Assembly: GCF_047249845.1 (NCBI RefSeq)
Contig: NZ_JBKTWO010000003.1
Span: forward strand, 1 to 64,000
From: Thomasclavelia sp047249845
GTDB lineage: Bacteria; Bacillota_I; Bacilli_A; Erysipelotrichales; Coprobacillaceae
Reading direction: 5' to 3'
DNA: 64,000 bases
A program made the position numbers and the translations under genes. Below the pieces are notes generated by a model that was not told the DNA's origin, ran no database searches, and saw only the letters and a program-made list of their open reading frames with translations. Each line of letters opens with the position of its first letter. Within the stretch, counting starts at the first letter, position 1. Of this stretch, positions 46,402-54,621 are shown in pieces.

Positions 46402-46439
46402 CACTATAAATATATATTGCTAGTAAAAAATTTATAGTG
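46402..46439. promoter_or_regulatory. Inverted repeat upstream of GH20 (candidate operator)
   Basis: CACTATAAA at 46402-46410 and TTTATAGTG at 46431-46439, 9-bp perfect arms. It lies upstream of the leader terminator, near the expected promoter. Confidence 0.35.
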
Positions 46440-46499
46440 TCTAATTAATAGTATAAAGATAATTTATATACTTTTCAACACTTTTCACTAAACTAAAAC

Positions 46500-47100
46500 A
46501 TTAAATAAAGTATGGTTTTATCATATCAAAATTAACTTATAATAATAAAAAAGAAATAATTCCACTTTATGACAAAAAACATCCTGTTTATAATCATATT
46601 GCTCATAAATTTAATGTTAATGATAATAGTATAGTTGTATTATTAAAAAATACCATCTCAATAAAGAAAAAATCTCTTACCAAACAAAATAATAGAACTC
46701 TTATATCTGATATCTACCCCTAGCTTTAATAGTGAACAAAACAGATATGTTAAATATATGATTACTGAAGCTCAATTCATATTAAGAAAAAACTGTCTTA
46801 ATAATTTTATTACGAAGAATTTTTTGATAAATAAGGTATAAGATATTAAAAATATAATGACCAAATATATAAGATATAACAAGAAAAGACTTAACTCCTT
46901 TACAAACCAGGAATCAAGCCTAATACTTAATTAAATTATTTTATCCAACTTATTGAATTTACTTCATTTTCAGTGTTTATAAAACCTATGCAAACCTTAA
47001 CTCTATTATTACAAATACAAAACTGATAATAAAAATTATTTTTTAGCTAATATTATCAGTAAAGTACGAATTAAAAATAACTATATATTACTTTTACCAA
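46500..47100. other. Probably decayed coding DNA of unknown origin
   Basis: Plus-strand fragments such as YDKKHPVYNHIAHKFNVNDN, and later RYVKYMITEAQFILRKNCLN, read like broken protein sequence, perhaps from a mobile element. No family could be named. No intact gene is present in these 600 bp. Confidence 0.35.
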
Positions 47101-47110
47101 AATATAATTA

Positions 47111-47143
47111 AAGGGCATTAAACACAATGTGCAATACCCTTAT
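47111..47143 (-). terminator. Intrinsic terminator of the NlpC/P60 gene
   Basis: AAGGGTATTGCA and its imperfect complement TAATGCCCTT with a short T-rich tail on the minus strand, right after the stop at 47152. Confidence 0.65.
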
Positions 47144-47151
47144 AATAAGTC

Positions 47152-48579
47152 TTATAAATATCTTCTCGCTGTAACATAATTTTTATGAAGTGCAGATATT
47201 TTTACTACATCACCAGTTTGAGGCGAATGTACCATTTGTCCATCACCAATATAAATTCCTACATGAGTAATACGCCCTGCACTAGAGCCAAAGAAAACTA
47301 AATCTCCTGGTTGAAGATCTCCACGCTCAACCGGTGTTCCACCCTGAGATTGAGACTGAGCTGTTCTTGATAATGATATTCCATGTTGGCGGTATACCCA
47401 AGATGTAAATCCTGAACAGTCAAATGAATTTGGCCCAGTAGCTCCCCACACATAAGGACTACCTAATTTTGTATAAGCAGTTTCTAAAATTTTTGTTCCC
47501 GGTGTATAAACCTTAACATTTAAAGTTGCAACCGACTTGTTACCTAATGTATCAGCGACTGTATATGTTACTGACTTATCTCCTGTTGAGCTGGTATCAA
47601 TATTACTAATCTCAACATTAGCAGTAACATCACCATCTTTATTATCAATAGCAGAAACTAAATATGAGCGAGGATCAAACTGGTCACCTTTAACCACTTC
47701 TGTACTAACAGTAGTTAAATTAATTTGAGGACCGCTGATATCTTTAACAGTAAAATTCAATGTAGAAACCACTTCATTTTCAGCTTCATCTTTTGTACTA
47801 ACTTTTATAGTTTGAATTTCATTTTCTTTTCTAGTATCGACAGTACCAGTAACAGTATTAGTTACTATACCCATATCATCTGTAGCTACTAAATAATTAT
47901 CCAAATTAAATTCACTGCCATAATCAATAATAATATCTTTACCTTGTGGCAACGTAACACTTGGCGGTGTTAAATCAGAAACAGCAAACTCAAACATTTT
48001 TTCATTCACATTACCTGATGAATCAGTTACTGATAATGTGATATCCTGAATCCCAGGTTTAGCAGCATCTAATTCTTTATCAGTTTCAATAAACGGTGAT
48101 ACATCACCATCAACATTATCAATTGCTGTGATATAACTTGAAACATCACTACTTCCATTAATTGGAACTTGAACAACATATCCTTTATCAGCTCCAACAA
48201 TTTTAAATTGTGGCGCCTCATCATCTACCACTTCAACATCAATTGTTTTAGTAGTCTCATTTGATGAACAGTCACTCGCACTAACTGTTAATCCATAAGT
48301 ACCTAACTGCATTACATTAATATTACTCTCTTTAACATCAACAACTAATTCATCTCTTTGATCATGATTATCTGTAATATCAATAACATTTAAATCTAAT
48401 TTTTCTCCATATGCAACCTCAATTCGATTAGAAACAATGATTGGTGCTTCTTTATCGACTGCGGCATAACCTACTAACATAAATACTGATACCCCAAGAA
48501 TTGGGATAAACATTGCTTTCCGTTTGATAATATTTTCATTAATAAAACTATTCAATTTTTTGTTCAGTTTTTCTTCCAT
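47152..48579 (-). CDS. NlpC/P60 peptidoglycan endopeptidase with Ig-like repeats
   Basis: 475-residue membrane-attached wall hydrolase. A basic cytoplasmic start and one N-terminal membrane helix (AMFIPILGVSVFMLVGYAAV, about 22-42) precede four HYR/DUF5011-like Ig domains. These recur as DNxDGDVT-type motifs: NVDGDVSPFI and NKDGDVTANV. The C-terminal NlpC/P60 domain (about 365-475) has the catalytic Cys388 (FDCSGF), His439 (THVGIYIG) and the third-residue region MVHSPQTG. It probably cleaves D-Glu-DAP stem peptides. It is transcribed alone from a good promoter. Confidence 0.94.
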   Translation of the reverse strand: MEEKLNKKLNSFINENIIKRKAMFIPILGVSVFMLVGYAAVDKEAPIIVSNRIEVAYGEKLDLNVIDITDNHDQRDELVVDVKESNINVMQLGTYGLTVSASDCSSNETTKTIDVEVVDDEAPQFKIVGADKGYVVQVPINGSSDVSSYITAIDNVDGDVSPFIETDKELDAAKPGIQDITLSVTDSSGNVNEKMFEFAVSDLTPPSVTLPQGKDIIIDYGSEFNLDNYLVATDDMGIVTNTVTGTVDTRKENEIQTIKVSTKDEAENEVVSTLNFTVKDISGPQINLTTVSTEVVKGDQFDPRSYLVSAIDNKDGDVTANVEISNIDTSSTGDKSVTYTVADTLGNKSVATLNVKVYTPGTKILETAYTKLGSPYVWGATGPNSFDCSGFTSWVYRQHGISLSRTAQSQSQGGTPVERGDLQPGDLVFFGSSAGRITHVGIYIGDGQMVHSPQTGDVVKISALHKNYVTARRYL

Positions 48580-48611
48580 TAACTCACTTCCTATCTAAAA
48601 CGTACATTTTA

Positions 48612-48640
48612 ATTATAGCACACATTAATACCAAATGCAA
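48612..48640 (-). promoter_or_regulatory. Sigma-A promoter of the NlpC/P60 gene
   Basis: -35 TTGCAT (48635-48640) and -10 TATAAT (48612-48617), 17-bp spacing, 33 nt upstream of the start codon. Confidence 0.8.
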
Positions 48641-48837
48641 ATTTGCTTGATTTAATCAAATTATTTTAAATTATTAAAGAAGATGTTTAATATATAAAAC
48701 ATAAAAACCACTATTTTAAGAGATAAATTTAAATTTATAATCCTATTTTTACCCATTTTTTTGTCAATAAACATAATCTAATAAACTTATACGTTTTTAT
48801 CCTTAATTTTTAATGTTATTTTACAATTTTGATATAA

Positions 48838-48866
48838 AAAAATGCCATGTTTTTCAACATGACATA
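48838..48866 (-). terminator. Intrinsic terminator after nusG
   Basis: ATGTCATGTT with its complement AACATGGCAT and a T-run on the minus strand, overlapping the nusG stop region. Confidence 0.75.
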
Positions 48867-48867
48867 A

Positions 48868-49425
48868 TTATAAATCTGCTTTTTCTAATTGAACCAATTC
48901 AATTTCCATTGGTGTTAAATTTCCTAAAAAGTCAATTAATACTTTAGCAGTTTCTTTTTCTGTATCAATAGATTCAACCTTACCGCTTTTACCAGCAAAA
49001 GGTCCAGTAACTACATTCACTTCATCACCAACTTGATAATCTATACTAACTCCTATACTACTCAAGCCCATCTTTTTCAAAATTGGATCTAATTCACTTT
49101 TTTGAAGTGGAAAAGGTTTCGCACCACCACCCGAAGAACCAATAAATCCAGTTACTCCAGAAGTATTACGTACAACATACCAAGCCTCATCAGTCATAAT
49201 CATTTCAACTAAGACATACCCAGGAAACATATTCTTTGTTTTATTAATTTTTTTACCGTCTTTAATTTCTGTTTCCACATGTTCAGGAATAACAATTTGG
49301 AATAAAACATCTTGTAACCCCATTGATTCAACACGTTTTTCCAAATTCTCTTTTACCTTATTTTCATGACCTGAATACGTATTGACAACATACCATTGTC
49401 TACCTTCATCATTCATTCCAGTCAT
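48868..49425 (-). CDS. nusG: Transcription antitermination/termination factor NusG
   Basis: 185 residues that bind RNA polymerase and link transcription to Rho or ribosomes. The NGN domain has WYVVNTYSGHENKVKENLEKR and NMFPGYVLVEM, and the KOW domain near 130 has VGDEVNVVTGPFAGKSGKVE. It follows secE by 1 nt, in the standard order rpmG-secE-nusG. Confidence 0.97.
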   Translation of the reverse strand: MTGMNDEGRQWYVVNTYSGHENKVKENLEKRVESMGLQDVLFQIVIPEHVETEIKDGKKINKTKNMFPGYVLVEMIMTDEAWYVVRNTSGVTGFIGSSGGGAKPFPLQKSELDPILKKMGLSSIGVSIDYQVGDEVNVVTGPFAGKSGKVESIDTEKETAKVLIDFLGNLTPMEIELVQLEKADL

Positions 49426-49426
49426 C

Positions 49427-49615
49427 TTAGTTCATCCCCAACGCTTTTAAAATAAATGCAATGATTGCATCACCAGCAAAGAAATACACTCCTAAAACAA
49501 AGCAGAACAGCAATACAATTGCAGAGTTCTGTGCTAGTTGTTTCTTACTTAACCAGCTAACTTTTTTAATTTCACTACGAATTCCTTTTAAACTAAACCA
49601 ATCTCTAAATTTCAC
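49427..49615 (-). CDS. secE: Preprotein translocase subunit SecE
   Basis: 62-residue essential part of the Sec channel. The amphipathic start has the family block GIRSEIKKVSWLSKKQL, and one membrane helix follows (SAIVLLFCFVLGVYFFAGDA). It is 11 nt from rpmG and overlaps nothing, so the three genes form one operon. Confidence 0.95.
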   Translation of the reverse strand: MKFRDWFSLKGIRSEIKKVSWLSKKQLAQNSAIVLLFCFVLGVYFFAGDAIIAFILKALGMN

Positions 49616-49626
49616 GCCTATACCTC

Positions 49627-49776
49627 CTACTTCGTTTCTTTATGCAGAGTATGTTTCCCGCACTTTTTACAATATTTGTTTAATTCTAATCTTTCAATAT
49701 TTACACGTTTATTTTTGGTAATCGTGTAATTTCTTGATAAACATTCACTACAAACTAAAATTACTTTTTGTTTCAT
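49627..49776 (-). CDS. rpmG: 50S ribosomal protein bL33
   Basis: 49-residue ribosomal protein. VILVCSECLSRNYTITKNK and YCKKCGKHTLHKE give the four zinc cysteines (CxxC pairs), and the ERLELNKYC block is diagnostic. Stop TAG at 49627-49629. It is the first gene of rpmG-secE-nusG. Confidence 0.96.
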   Translation of the reverse strand: MKQKVILVCSECLSRNYTITKNKRVNIERLELNKYCKKCGKHTLHKETK

Positions 49777-49824
49777 ATAATCAGCTCATTTCTACGCTAT
49801 TATAATTTATCACAAATATACCAA

Positions 49825-50439
49825 CTAGTCAATTAATTTTAGTTTAGACATCTTTTTTTGAATTCGATAATTAGCATTATACACCTTTTTAACATCTAAT
49901 TCTAATATTTTAGCTAACTCGATGTCTTTATAACCACATTCATGACCTTTAATTATTGACTGTTCAAAAAATGAACATTTTTCTAAAATATATTTTTCAA
50001 TATCCTTTCTACGCTCCTGTTGTAACATTTGAACATCAGGCTGATACTCCACACAACTATCTTTAACAACATCTAAATAACTTATTTTACAATCTTCACT
50101 ACAATAACTATTTAGAGAAAAACAAATAATTTTTTCCTTAATCGTCTTTCTTTTTCTACTAACCAAAATTGAACTAATTGTCCGCTTAATAATCAAAGAT
50201 AAATAACTCTTAACTAACATTCCTTTATCCGGTCGATAACTATCCAGGTTTTTAACACATCTTATCACAACATCCTGAATGCAATCCTCTCTTTCATTAC
50301 GATAATTTTCATTATAAAAGTAATAAGCCGGTAACATCAGTTCCACTTGCCAATAACAATATTTAATCAAGAGCGCCCCAGCAACAGGGCTACCTTGTCG
50401 ATATAAATAATACAATTCTTCAATATTGTAACCATCCAT
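49825..50439 (-). CDS. RNA polymerase sigma factor, SigH-like
   Basis: 204-residue sigma-70-family protein. Region 2 is recognisable around NEREDCIQDVVIRCVKNLDS and YRPDKGMLVKSYLSLIIKRT, and the C-terminal region 4 helix-turn-helix is around GYKDIELAKILELDVKKVYN. The place between rlmB and rpmG is that of sigH (spo0H) in Firmicutes, where it starts the sporulation cascade. The sequence has an unusual N-terminus and is divergent, so the identity is by context. It does not look like an ECF factor. Confidence 0.8.
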   Translation of the reverse strand: MDGYNIEELYYLYRQGSPVAGALLIKYCYWQVELMLPAYYFYNENYRNEREDCIQDVVIRCVKNLDSYRPDKGMLVKSYLSLIIKRTISSILVSRKRKTIKEKIICFSLNSYCSEDCKISYLDVVKDSCVEYQPDVQMLQQERRKDIEKYILEKCSFFEQSIIKGHECGYKDIELAKILELDVKKVYNANYRIQKKMSKLKLID

Positions 50440-50456
50440 GGTTACCTCCTTCCCGC

Positions 50457-51182
50457 TTACAAAGGATTACGAGAATTGTATACCTGGTATAAAATTACCG
50501 CTGTTGCTACAGACGCATTTAAAGAAGTAACATGTCCCACCATCGGTAGAACAACATTAAAATCACAATTCTTTTTTACCAGCCTAGATATTCCAAAACC
50601 TTCAGAACCTATAACAATCACAAGAGGCATATCATAATCAATCCGTCGATAATCTTGCGACTGATCAAGATCACAACCTACTACCCAAAAAGAACGTTTT
50701 TTCAAATCCTCCAAAGTTCTAGTAAGATTTGTAACCTGAGCCACTTTTACATAATCAATAGCACCAGTTGACACTTTGGCAACCGTTGCATTTAAGCCAA
50801 CACTGCGATTTTTCCCAATTATCACACCATCAACGCCTAAAGCATCGCATGTTCTCAATATCGCACCTAAGTTATGAGGATCTTCTAGTCCATCCAGCAT
50901 CAATAATAAAGGCTGTTTCCCTTCAGGAATACTATTAAGTATCTCATCAACACTATAATAGCGATACTCTTCTACTTCAGCCATTACCCCCTGATGTGTT
51001 ACATTTCCTAATTTCTTGATAAATTCAGACTTATCAACCAATTCAAAACGAACTTTTCTTCTTTTGCATAGTTCAATAATCTTGTTATCCTTTACGTTGT
51101 TTTGGATATACACAGTATACACACTCTTTTCTCCCTTCAAAGCCTCTAATATTGTGTTTTTACCATATATATATTGTTTCAT
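50457..51182 (-). CDS. rlmB: 23S rRNA 2'-O-methyltransferase RlmB-like (SpoU/TrmH family)
   Basis: 241-residue SPOUT methyltransferase. The N-terminal RNA-binding part (about 1-75) has IYGKNTILEALKGEKSVYTV. The catalytic knot has LDGLEDPHNLGAILRTCDALGVDGVI split over motif 1, then IVIGSEGFGISRL near 195 and LPMVGHVTSLNASVATA near 220. I use the ATG at 51182, which has AGGTG upstream; an in-frame GTG three codons earlier overlaps this ribosome site. Part of the cysS-mrnC-rlmB series. Confidence 0.94.
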   Translation of the reverse strand: MKQYIYGKNTILEALKGEKSVYTVYIQNNVKDNKIIELCKRRKVRFELVDKSEFIKKLGNVTHQGVMAEVEEYRYYSVDEILNSIPEGKQPLLLMLDGLEDPHNLGAILRTCDALGVDGVIIGKNRSVGLNATVAKVSTGAIDYVKVAQVTNLTRTLEDLKKRSFWVVGCDLDQSQDYRRIDYDMPLVIVIGSEGFGISRLVKKNCDFNVVLPMVGHVTSLNASVATAVILYQVYNSRNPL

Positions 51183-51219
51183 ATTTTTCACCTATTTTCG
51201 TCTCAAATTTATCTCAATT

Positions 51220-51597
51220 TTATTTTCCATTTATATATTCTTTATAACGATTAAATATCACATCTAATCGTTCATAATTCTCTTCTAAATATAAAGTCCC
51301 AATGACCGCTTCAAAACCTGTTGAATGTATGTGATCAAGACTTTCCTTTTTACTTTCTTTAGTATTACGACCTCGTTTATATATACCAATCTCTGTTTCA
51401 TTAAAAAATCCTTCAGATATCATTTCATGCATAAACTTCGCATGTGAAGAAGCTGAAACATACTTTATAGCTTCTTTTTGAAAATCATTAGGTTTTACTA
51501 ATTTACTTTCTCTAACCAAATAATCTCTGACCATCATTTCAAAAACACTATCTCCTAAATACGCTAAAACAGTTGCATTTATCAATTCGGGACGCAT
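51220..51597 (-). CDS. mrnC: Mini-ribonuclease 3
   Basis: 125-residue dimeric RNase III-type catalytic domain without an RNA-binding domain; it matures 23S rRNA ends. The signature is NATVLAYLGDSVFEMMVRDYLV, with active-site acids also in GRNTKESKK and EAVIGTLYLEE. It starts at the last base of the cysS stop codon, so translation is coupled. Confidence 0.95.
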   Translation of the reverse strand: MRPELINATVLAYLGDSVFEMMVRDYLVRESKLVKPNDFQKEAIKYVSASSHAKFMHEMISEGFFNETEIGIYKRGRNTKESKKESLDHIHSTGFEAVIGTLYLEENYERLDVIFNRYKEYINGK

Positions 51598-52934
51598 TAA
51601 ATAATCTCCTTTTCAATTAATTCCACACGCAATTTATCAGCTGTTTCAAAGTCCTTAGTCTCTTTGGCCATTATCCAATTTTGGTACAGTTCTAATTCCT
51701 CCACTGTTAATTGTCGTGGTTGAAAAACAAAACCAACTACAGCTGTCATTTTAAGAAGAGTATTATAATTTTGTAAAATAATTTCATTATTTTTTTCTTT
51801 AGTTCTCATCAACTGATTTAAAGACTTAACCTGATTTAAAATTTGTGTAAGTGCAAGCGATGTATTTAAATCATCCTGCAGTGCCTCAACCATTACATCA
51901 ACCGTTTCCTTATAATAATCATCACCAGAAATATCATTAGTTTGTAAATATAACGATGTTGATTTGACTACATTATTAACTTTTGCAACTTCTTTTTTAA
52001 CATTTTTAAGAACCTCATCCGTTAAATTTAACGGATTACGATAATGACTAGATAACATAAACCACTTGTAAACATTACATCCAAGTTCATGAATCATATC
52101 CTTGGCCCAAACAACATTCCCTAAAGATTTAGACATCTTTTGATTATCAATATTAATCATTTGATTGTGCATCCATGTATGAGCAATAGGGTGATGATGA
52201 CAAGCCATAGACTGAGCAATCTCATTTTCATGATGTGGGAATTTTAAATCCTGACCGCCTCCATGAATATCAATTTTACCACCCTCAAAAATATCGTTTA
52301 TCATGACAACACATTCAGTATGCCATCCAGGACGTCCTTTAGACCATGGGCTGTCAAATTGGATACCTTCATCAGTTTTTTTCCATAATGCAAAGTCTGT
52401 TGATTCTTCTTTCCTATCATTTTCATCAACTCTCTCACTTGCACCTGCAACTAAATCTTCTATTTTAATCCCTGACAGTTGCCCATATTCTTTTATTTTC
52501 GAAACTCTAAAATACACATCTCCATCAACTTCATATGCATATCCAGTTTTGACCAAACTGTCAATAAAACCAATTATCGCATCCATGGTATTTGTTACCC
52601 GAGGTGCATAAGTAGGGAACAACAAATTTAAATTACGCCGTACTTCTTCATACGCTTTGATATACTTATCAGTTAATTCTTTTTCACTAATCCCTTCTTG
52701 TTTGGCTGCTTTAATGATTTTATCATCAACATCAGTAAAATTAGATACAAAAACCACTTTATATCCTATATACTCAAATGTTCTTCTTAAAACATCAAAA
52801 ACAATCATTGGACGAGTATTCCCTATATGAACATAGTTATATACAGTCGGTCCACAAACATAAATACTTACTTCACCTTTTCGTATAGGTTTAAATTCTT
52901 CTTTTTTGTTTGTAAGAGTATTAAATAATCTCAT
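51597..52934 (-). CDS. cysS: Cysteinyl-tRNA synthetase
   Basis: 445-residue class I synthetase that charges tRNA-Cys. The HIGH-type motif is VHIGNTRP near 32, with the zinc site at CGPTVYNY and later Cys/His residues (WHTECVVM and GGGQDLKFPHHENEIAQS). The KMSKS motif is KMSKSLGN near 265. I choose the ATG at 52934 (MRLFNTL), because GGAGG overlaps the ATG twelve bases upstream and cannot serve it. A T-box-like leader precedes the gene. Confidence 0.96.
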   Translation of the reverse strand: MRLFNTLTNKKEEFKPIRKGEVSIYVCGPTVYNYVHIGNTRPMIVFDVLRRTFEYIGYKVVFVSNFTDVDDKIIKAAKQEGISEKELTDKYIKAYEEVRRNLNLLFPTYAPRVTNTMDAIIGFIDSLVKTGYAYEVDGDVYFRVSKIKEYGQLSGIKIEDLVAGASERVDENDRKEESTDFALWKKTDEGIQFDSPWSKGRPGWHTECVVMINDIFEGGKIDIHGGGQDLKFPHHENEIAQSMACHHHPIAHTWMHNQMINIDNQKMSKSLGNVVWAKDMIHELGCNVYKWFMLSSHYRNPLNLTDEVLKNVKKEVAKVNNVVKSTSLYLQTNDISGDDYYKETVDVMVEALQDDLNTSLALTQILNQVKSLNQLMRTKEKNNEIILQNYNTLLKMTAVVGFVFQPRQLTVEELELYQNWIMAKETKDFETADKLRVELIEKEII

Positions 52935-52950
52935 AGTTACCTCCATAAAT

Positions 52951-53150
52951 AAAAAAGCATAATATTATCTGGACACATATTGTGTTCTTCCACCTGATAA
53001 TAGATGCTTTGACATCACTATTAACGCTAGTTCACGTTCTTTCTTTTCAAAAGACTCAGATAAGGGCATTTCAATTATTTCCATTTAGCCATTTCCACCA
53101 TCAGGCTATCTCTATAAATTTCTGATAATTTACTTAACTTATCTATAATT
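52951..53150 (-). promoter_or_regulatory. Divergent T-box leader of cysS (Cys specificity predicted)
   Basis: The minus strand has AGATAAG pairing with CTTATCT to close stem I, and inside it AGAGAT, the hairpin AGCC...GGCT and GAAATGCC with UGC (Cys). A terminator stem (AAGCATCTATTATC with its complement and six T) follows, holding AGGTGGAAGAACAC where the T-box bulge is expected. UGGA would pair with the UCCA end of tRNA-Cys (U73). The T-box itself departs from the usual AGGGTGGNACCRCG. Confidence 0.65.
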
Positions 53151-53194
53151 TAAATATATGTCCTATCTTAACAAAATAAAACTTAAAATACAAC

Positions 53195-53716
53195 TTATTT
53201 ACCTGTCGACTTTGAAAAACTTTGTAAATAAACACTCATATCTTCTTTATTAGCATCAAAATCATCCTTTGTAGCCCGATAACCATAAATATATGTATGC
53301 TTATCACCAAAATAAACAATTTCCATTGTTTTAATTCCTGTATCACTATAATTAAAAAGATATTGATATACACTTAAACCACTATCTAGAGCTGGTCTTG
53401 AAACCTCTATTGAATTGGCTCCACTTTGTTCAAGTTCTCCTGTATATAATTCATCTTTATCTTCTACAACATTGTCTGTTTTATCATCAATAACAGTAAA
53501 ATATAGTGTATTATTATCCTTTGAAAATTCTATTGTTTTTGTATCTTTAGAATTCAAATTAATTACAAAATCATTAGGATAGTAAAAACTAACACCTCCA
53601 TCAGTACTATACTTTTTTCCTGTTTTTTCTAAATTAACTTCTTGGTCACGTGCCCCACAAGCAATCACAAGGCCCAAACATAAAGTTGTAATAATTATTA
53701 AAATTATCTTTTTCAT
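53195..53716 (-). CDS. Small secreted lipoprotein of unknown function
   Basis: 173 residues with a lipoprotein signal: MKKIILIIITTLCLGLVIAC, with acylated Cys at the end. The mature part is beta-rich (YSTDGGVSFYYPNDFVINLN, and later QYLFNYSDTGIKTMEIVYFG), which resembles PsbP-like or DUF-type extracellular domains that are hard to place. I start at 53716 (MKKII), three codons inside the longest frame. It is the last gene before the cysS leader and is not linked to the next gene. Confidence 0.85.
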   Translation of the reverse strand: MKKIILIIITTLCLGLVIACGARDQEVNLEKTGKKYSTDGGVSFYYPNDFVINLNSKDTKTIEFSKDNNTLYFTVIDDKTDNVVEDKDELYTGELEQSGANSIEVSRPALDSGLSVYQYLFNYSDTGIKTMEIVYFGDKHTYIYGYRATKDDFDANKEDMSVYLQSFSKSTGK

Positions 53717-53793
53717 TACAACCACTCCTCTACTAATCTAATTTTACACAACTCTAACTATTATTACAACCTTAATTAACAGTCATTTTTTAT

Positions 53794-54573
53794 CTAAATT
53801 AAATCAAAATAATCTAATGCTGTCACAATCCCATCCTCATCAACACTTTTAGCTATATAATCACTAATGCTTTTAGTTTCCTCATGTCCATTTTCCATAC
53901 AAATTCCTATACCAGCAAACATTAACATTTCAATATCATTATGACCATCTCCAAAAGCCATTATCTCACTTTTATCAAATTCATAATACTCTAACATGGC
54001 TTTTATTCCTTCGTGTTTACCACCTGTCTTAGGTATAATATCATAACCACTTTCATACCACTGAGTATATTTACAGCATTTAGTCAACTCCATAATATTT
54101 TTAATTTCATCAGATTTCACAAAGGGATCAATTTGATAAATATCATTATTTAACGCTCTATTTATATCTTTAACTGGAGGTAAAGAAGTATTTAAAAAAA
54201 TTTGTGCATCAATAACTAAATCATCAATCTTATTAACATATAAATCATCAGTTTCAACAAAACTACAAGCTAAATTATATTTTGTTATATACTCAACAAT
54301 TTTTGCAACATCACCCTTATCAATTGGATTACTGTAAATAGCTTCTTCATGATTAAAACAGTATCCCCCATTTAAAGTTAAATACCCGTCAAAAACAAAC
54401 TGCTTATTTATTCCTAATTTTTCTAATTCAATATAATGACGTCCAGTAGCAATAAATAACTTAATGCCTTGTTCCCTAAGTTTTTCTAACGCTTTTAAAA
54501 CACCATCACTTATATACGAGCGCCTCCTTGATATTAATGTACCATCTACATCAAAAAAAATTCCTTTAATCAT
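53794..54573 (-). CDS. HAD-superfamily sugar/nucleotide phosphatase (Cof type)
   Basis: 259 residues. The Asp nucleophile lies in FFDVDGTL near 7, motif II in LFIATGRHY, the Cof cap is in the middle, the motif III lysine is in GGKHEG, and motif IV is GDGHNDIEML near 210. Substrate cannot be told. It lies just downstream of glgA with its own ribosome site, after a short stem-loop, so it may not belong to the glycogen transcript. Confidence 0.9.
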   Translation of the reverse strand: MIKGIFFDVDGTLISRRRSYISDGVLKALEKLREQGIKLFIATGRHYIELEKLGINKQFVFDGYLTLNGGYCFNHEEAIYSNPIDKGDVAKIVEYITKYNLACSFVETDDLYVNKIDDLVIDAQIFLNTSLPPVKDINRALNNDIYQIDPFVKSDEIKNIMELTKCCKYTQWYESGYDIIPKTGGKHEGIKAMLEYYEFDKSEIMAFGDGHNDIEMLMFAGIGICMENGHEETKSISDYIAKSVDEDGIVTALDYFDLI

Positions 54574-54596
54574 AAAAATCCTCCTTTTAAGAACAC

Positions 54597-54621
54597 GAAA
54601 AGACAGATTACTCTGTCTTTT
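54597..54621 (-). terminator. Candidate terminator of the glycogen operon
   Basis: AAAAGACAG with its complement CTGTCTTTT at the end of glgA. The T-tract is only four bases, so termination may be partial. Confidence 0.45.
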
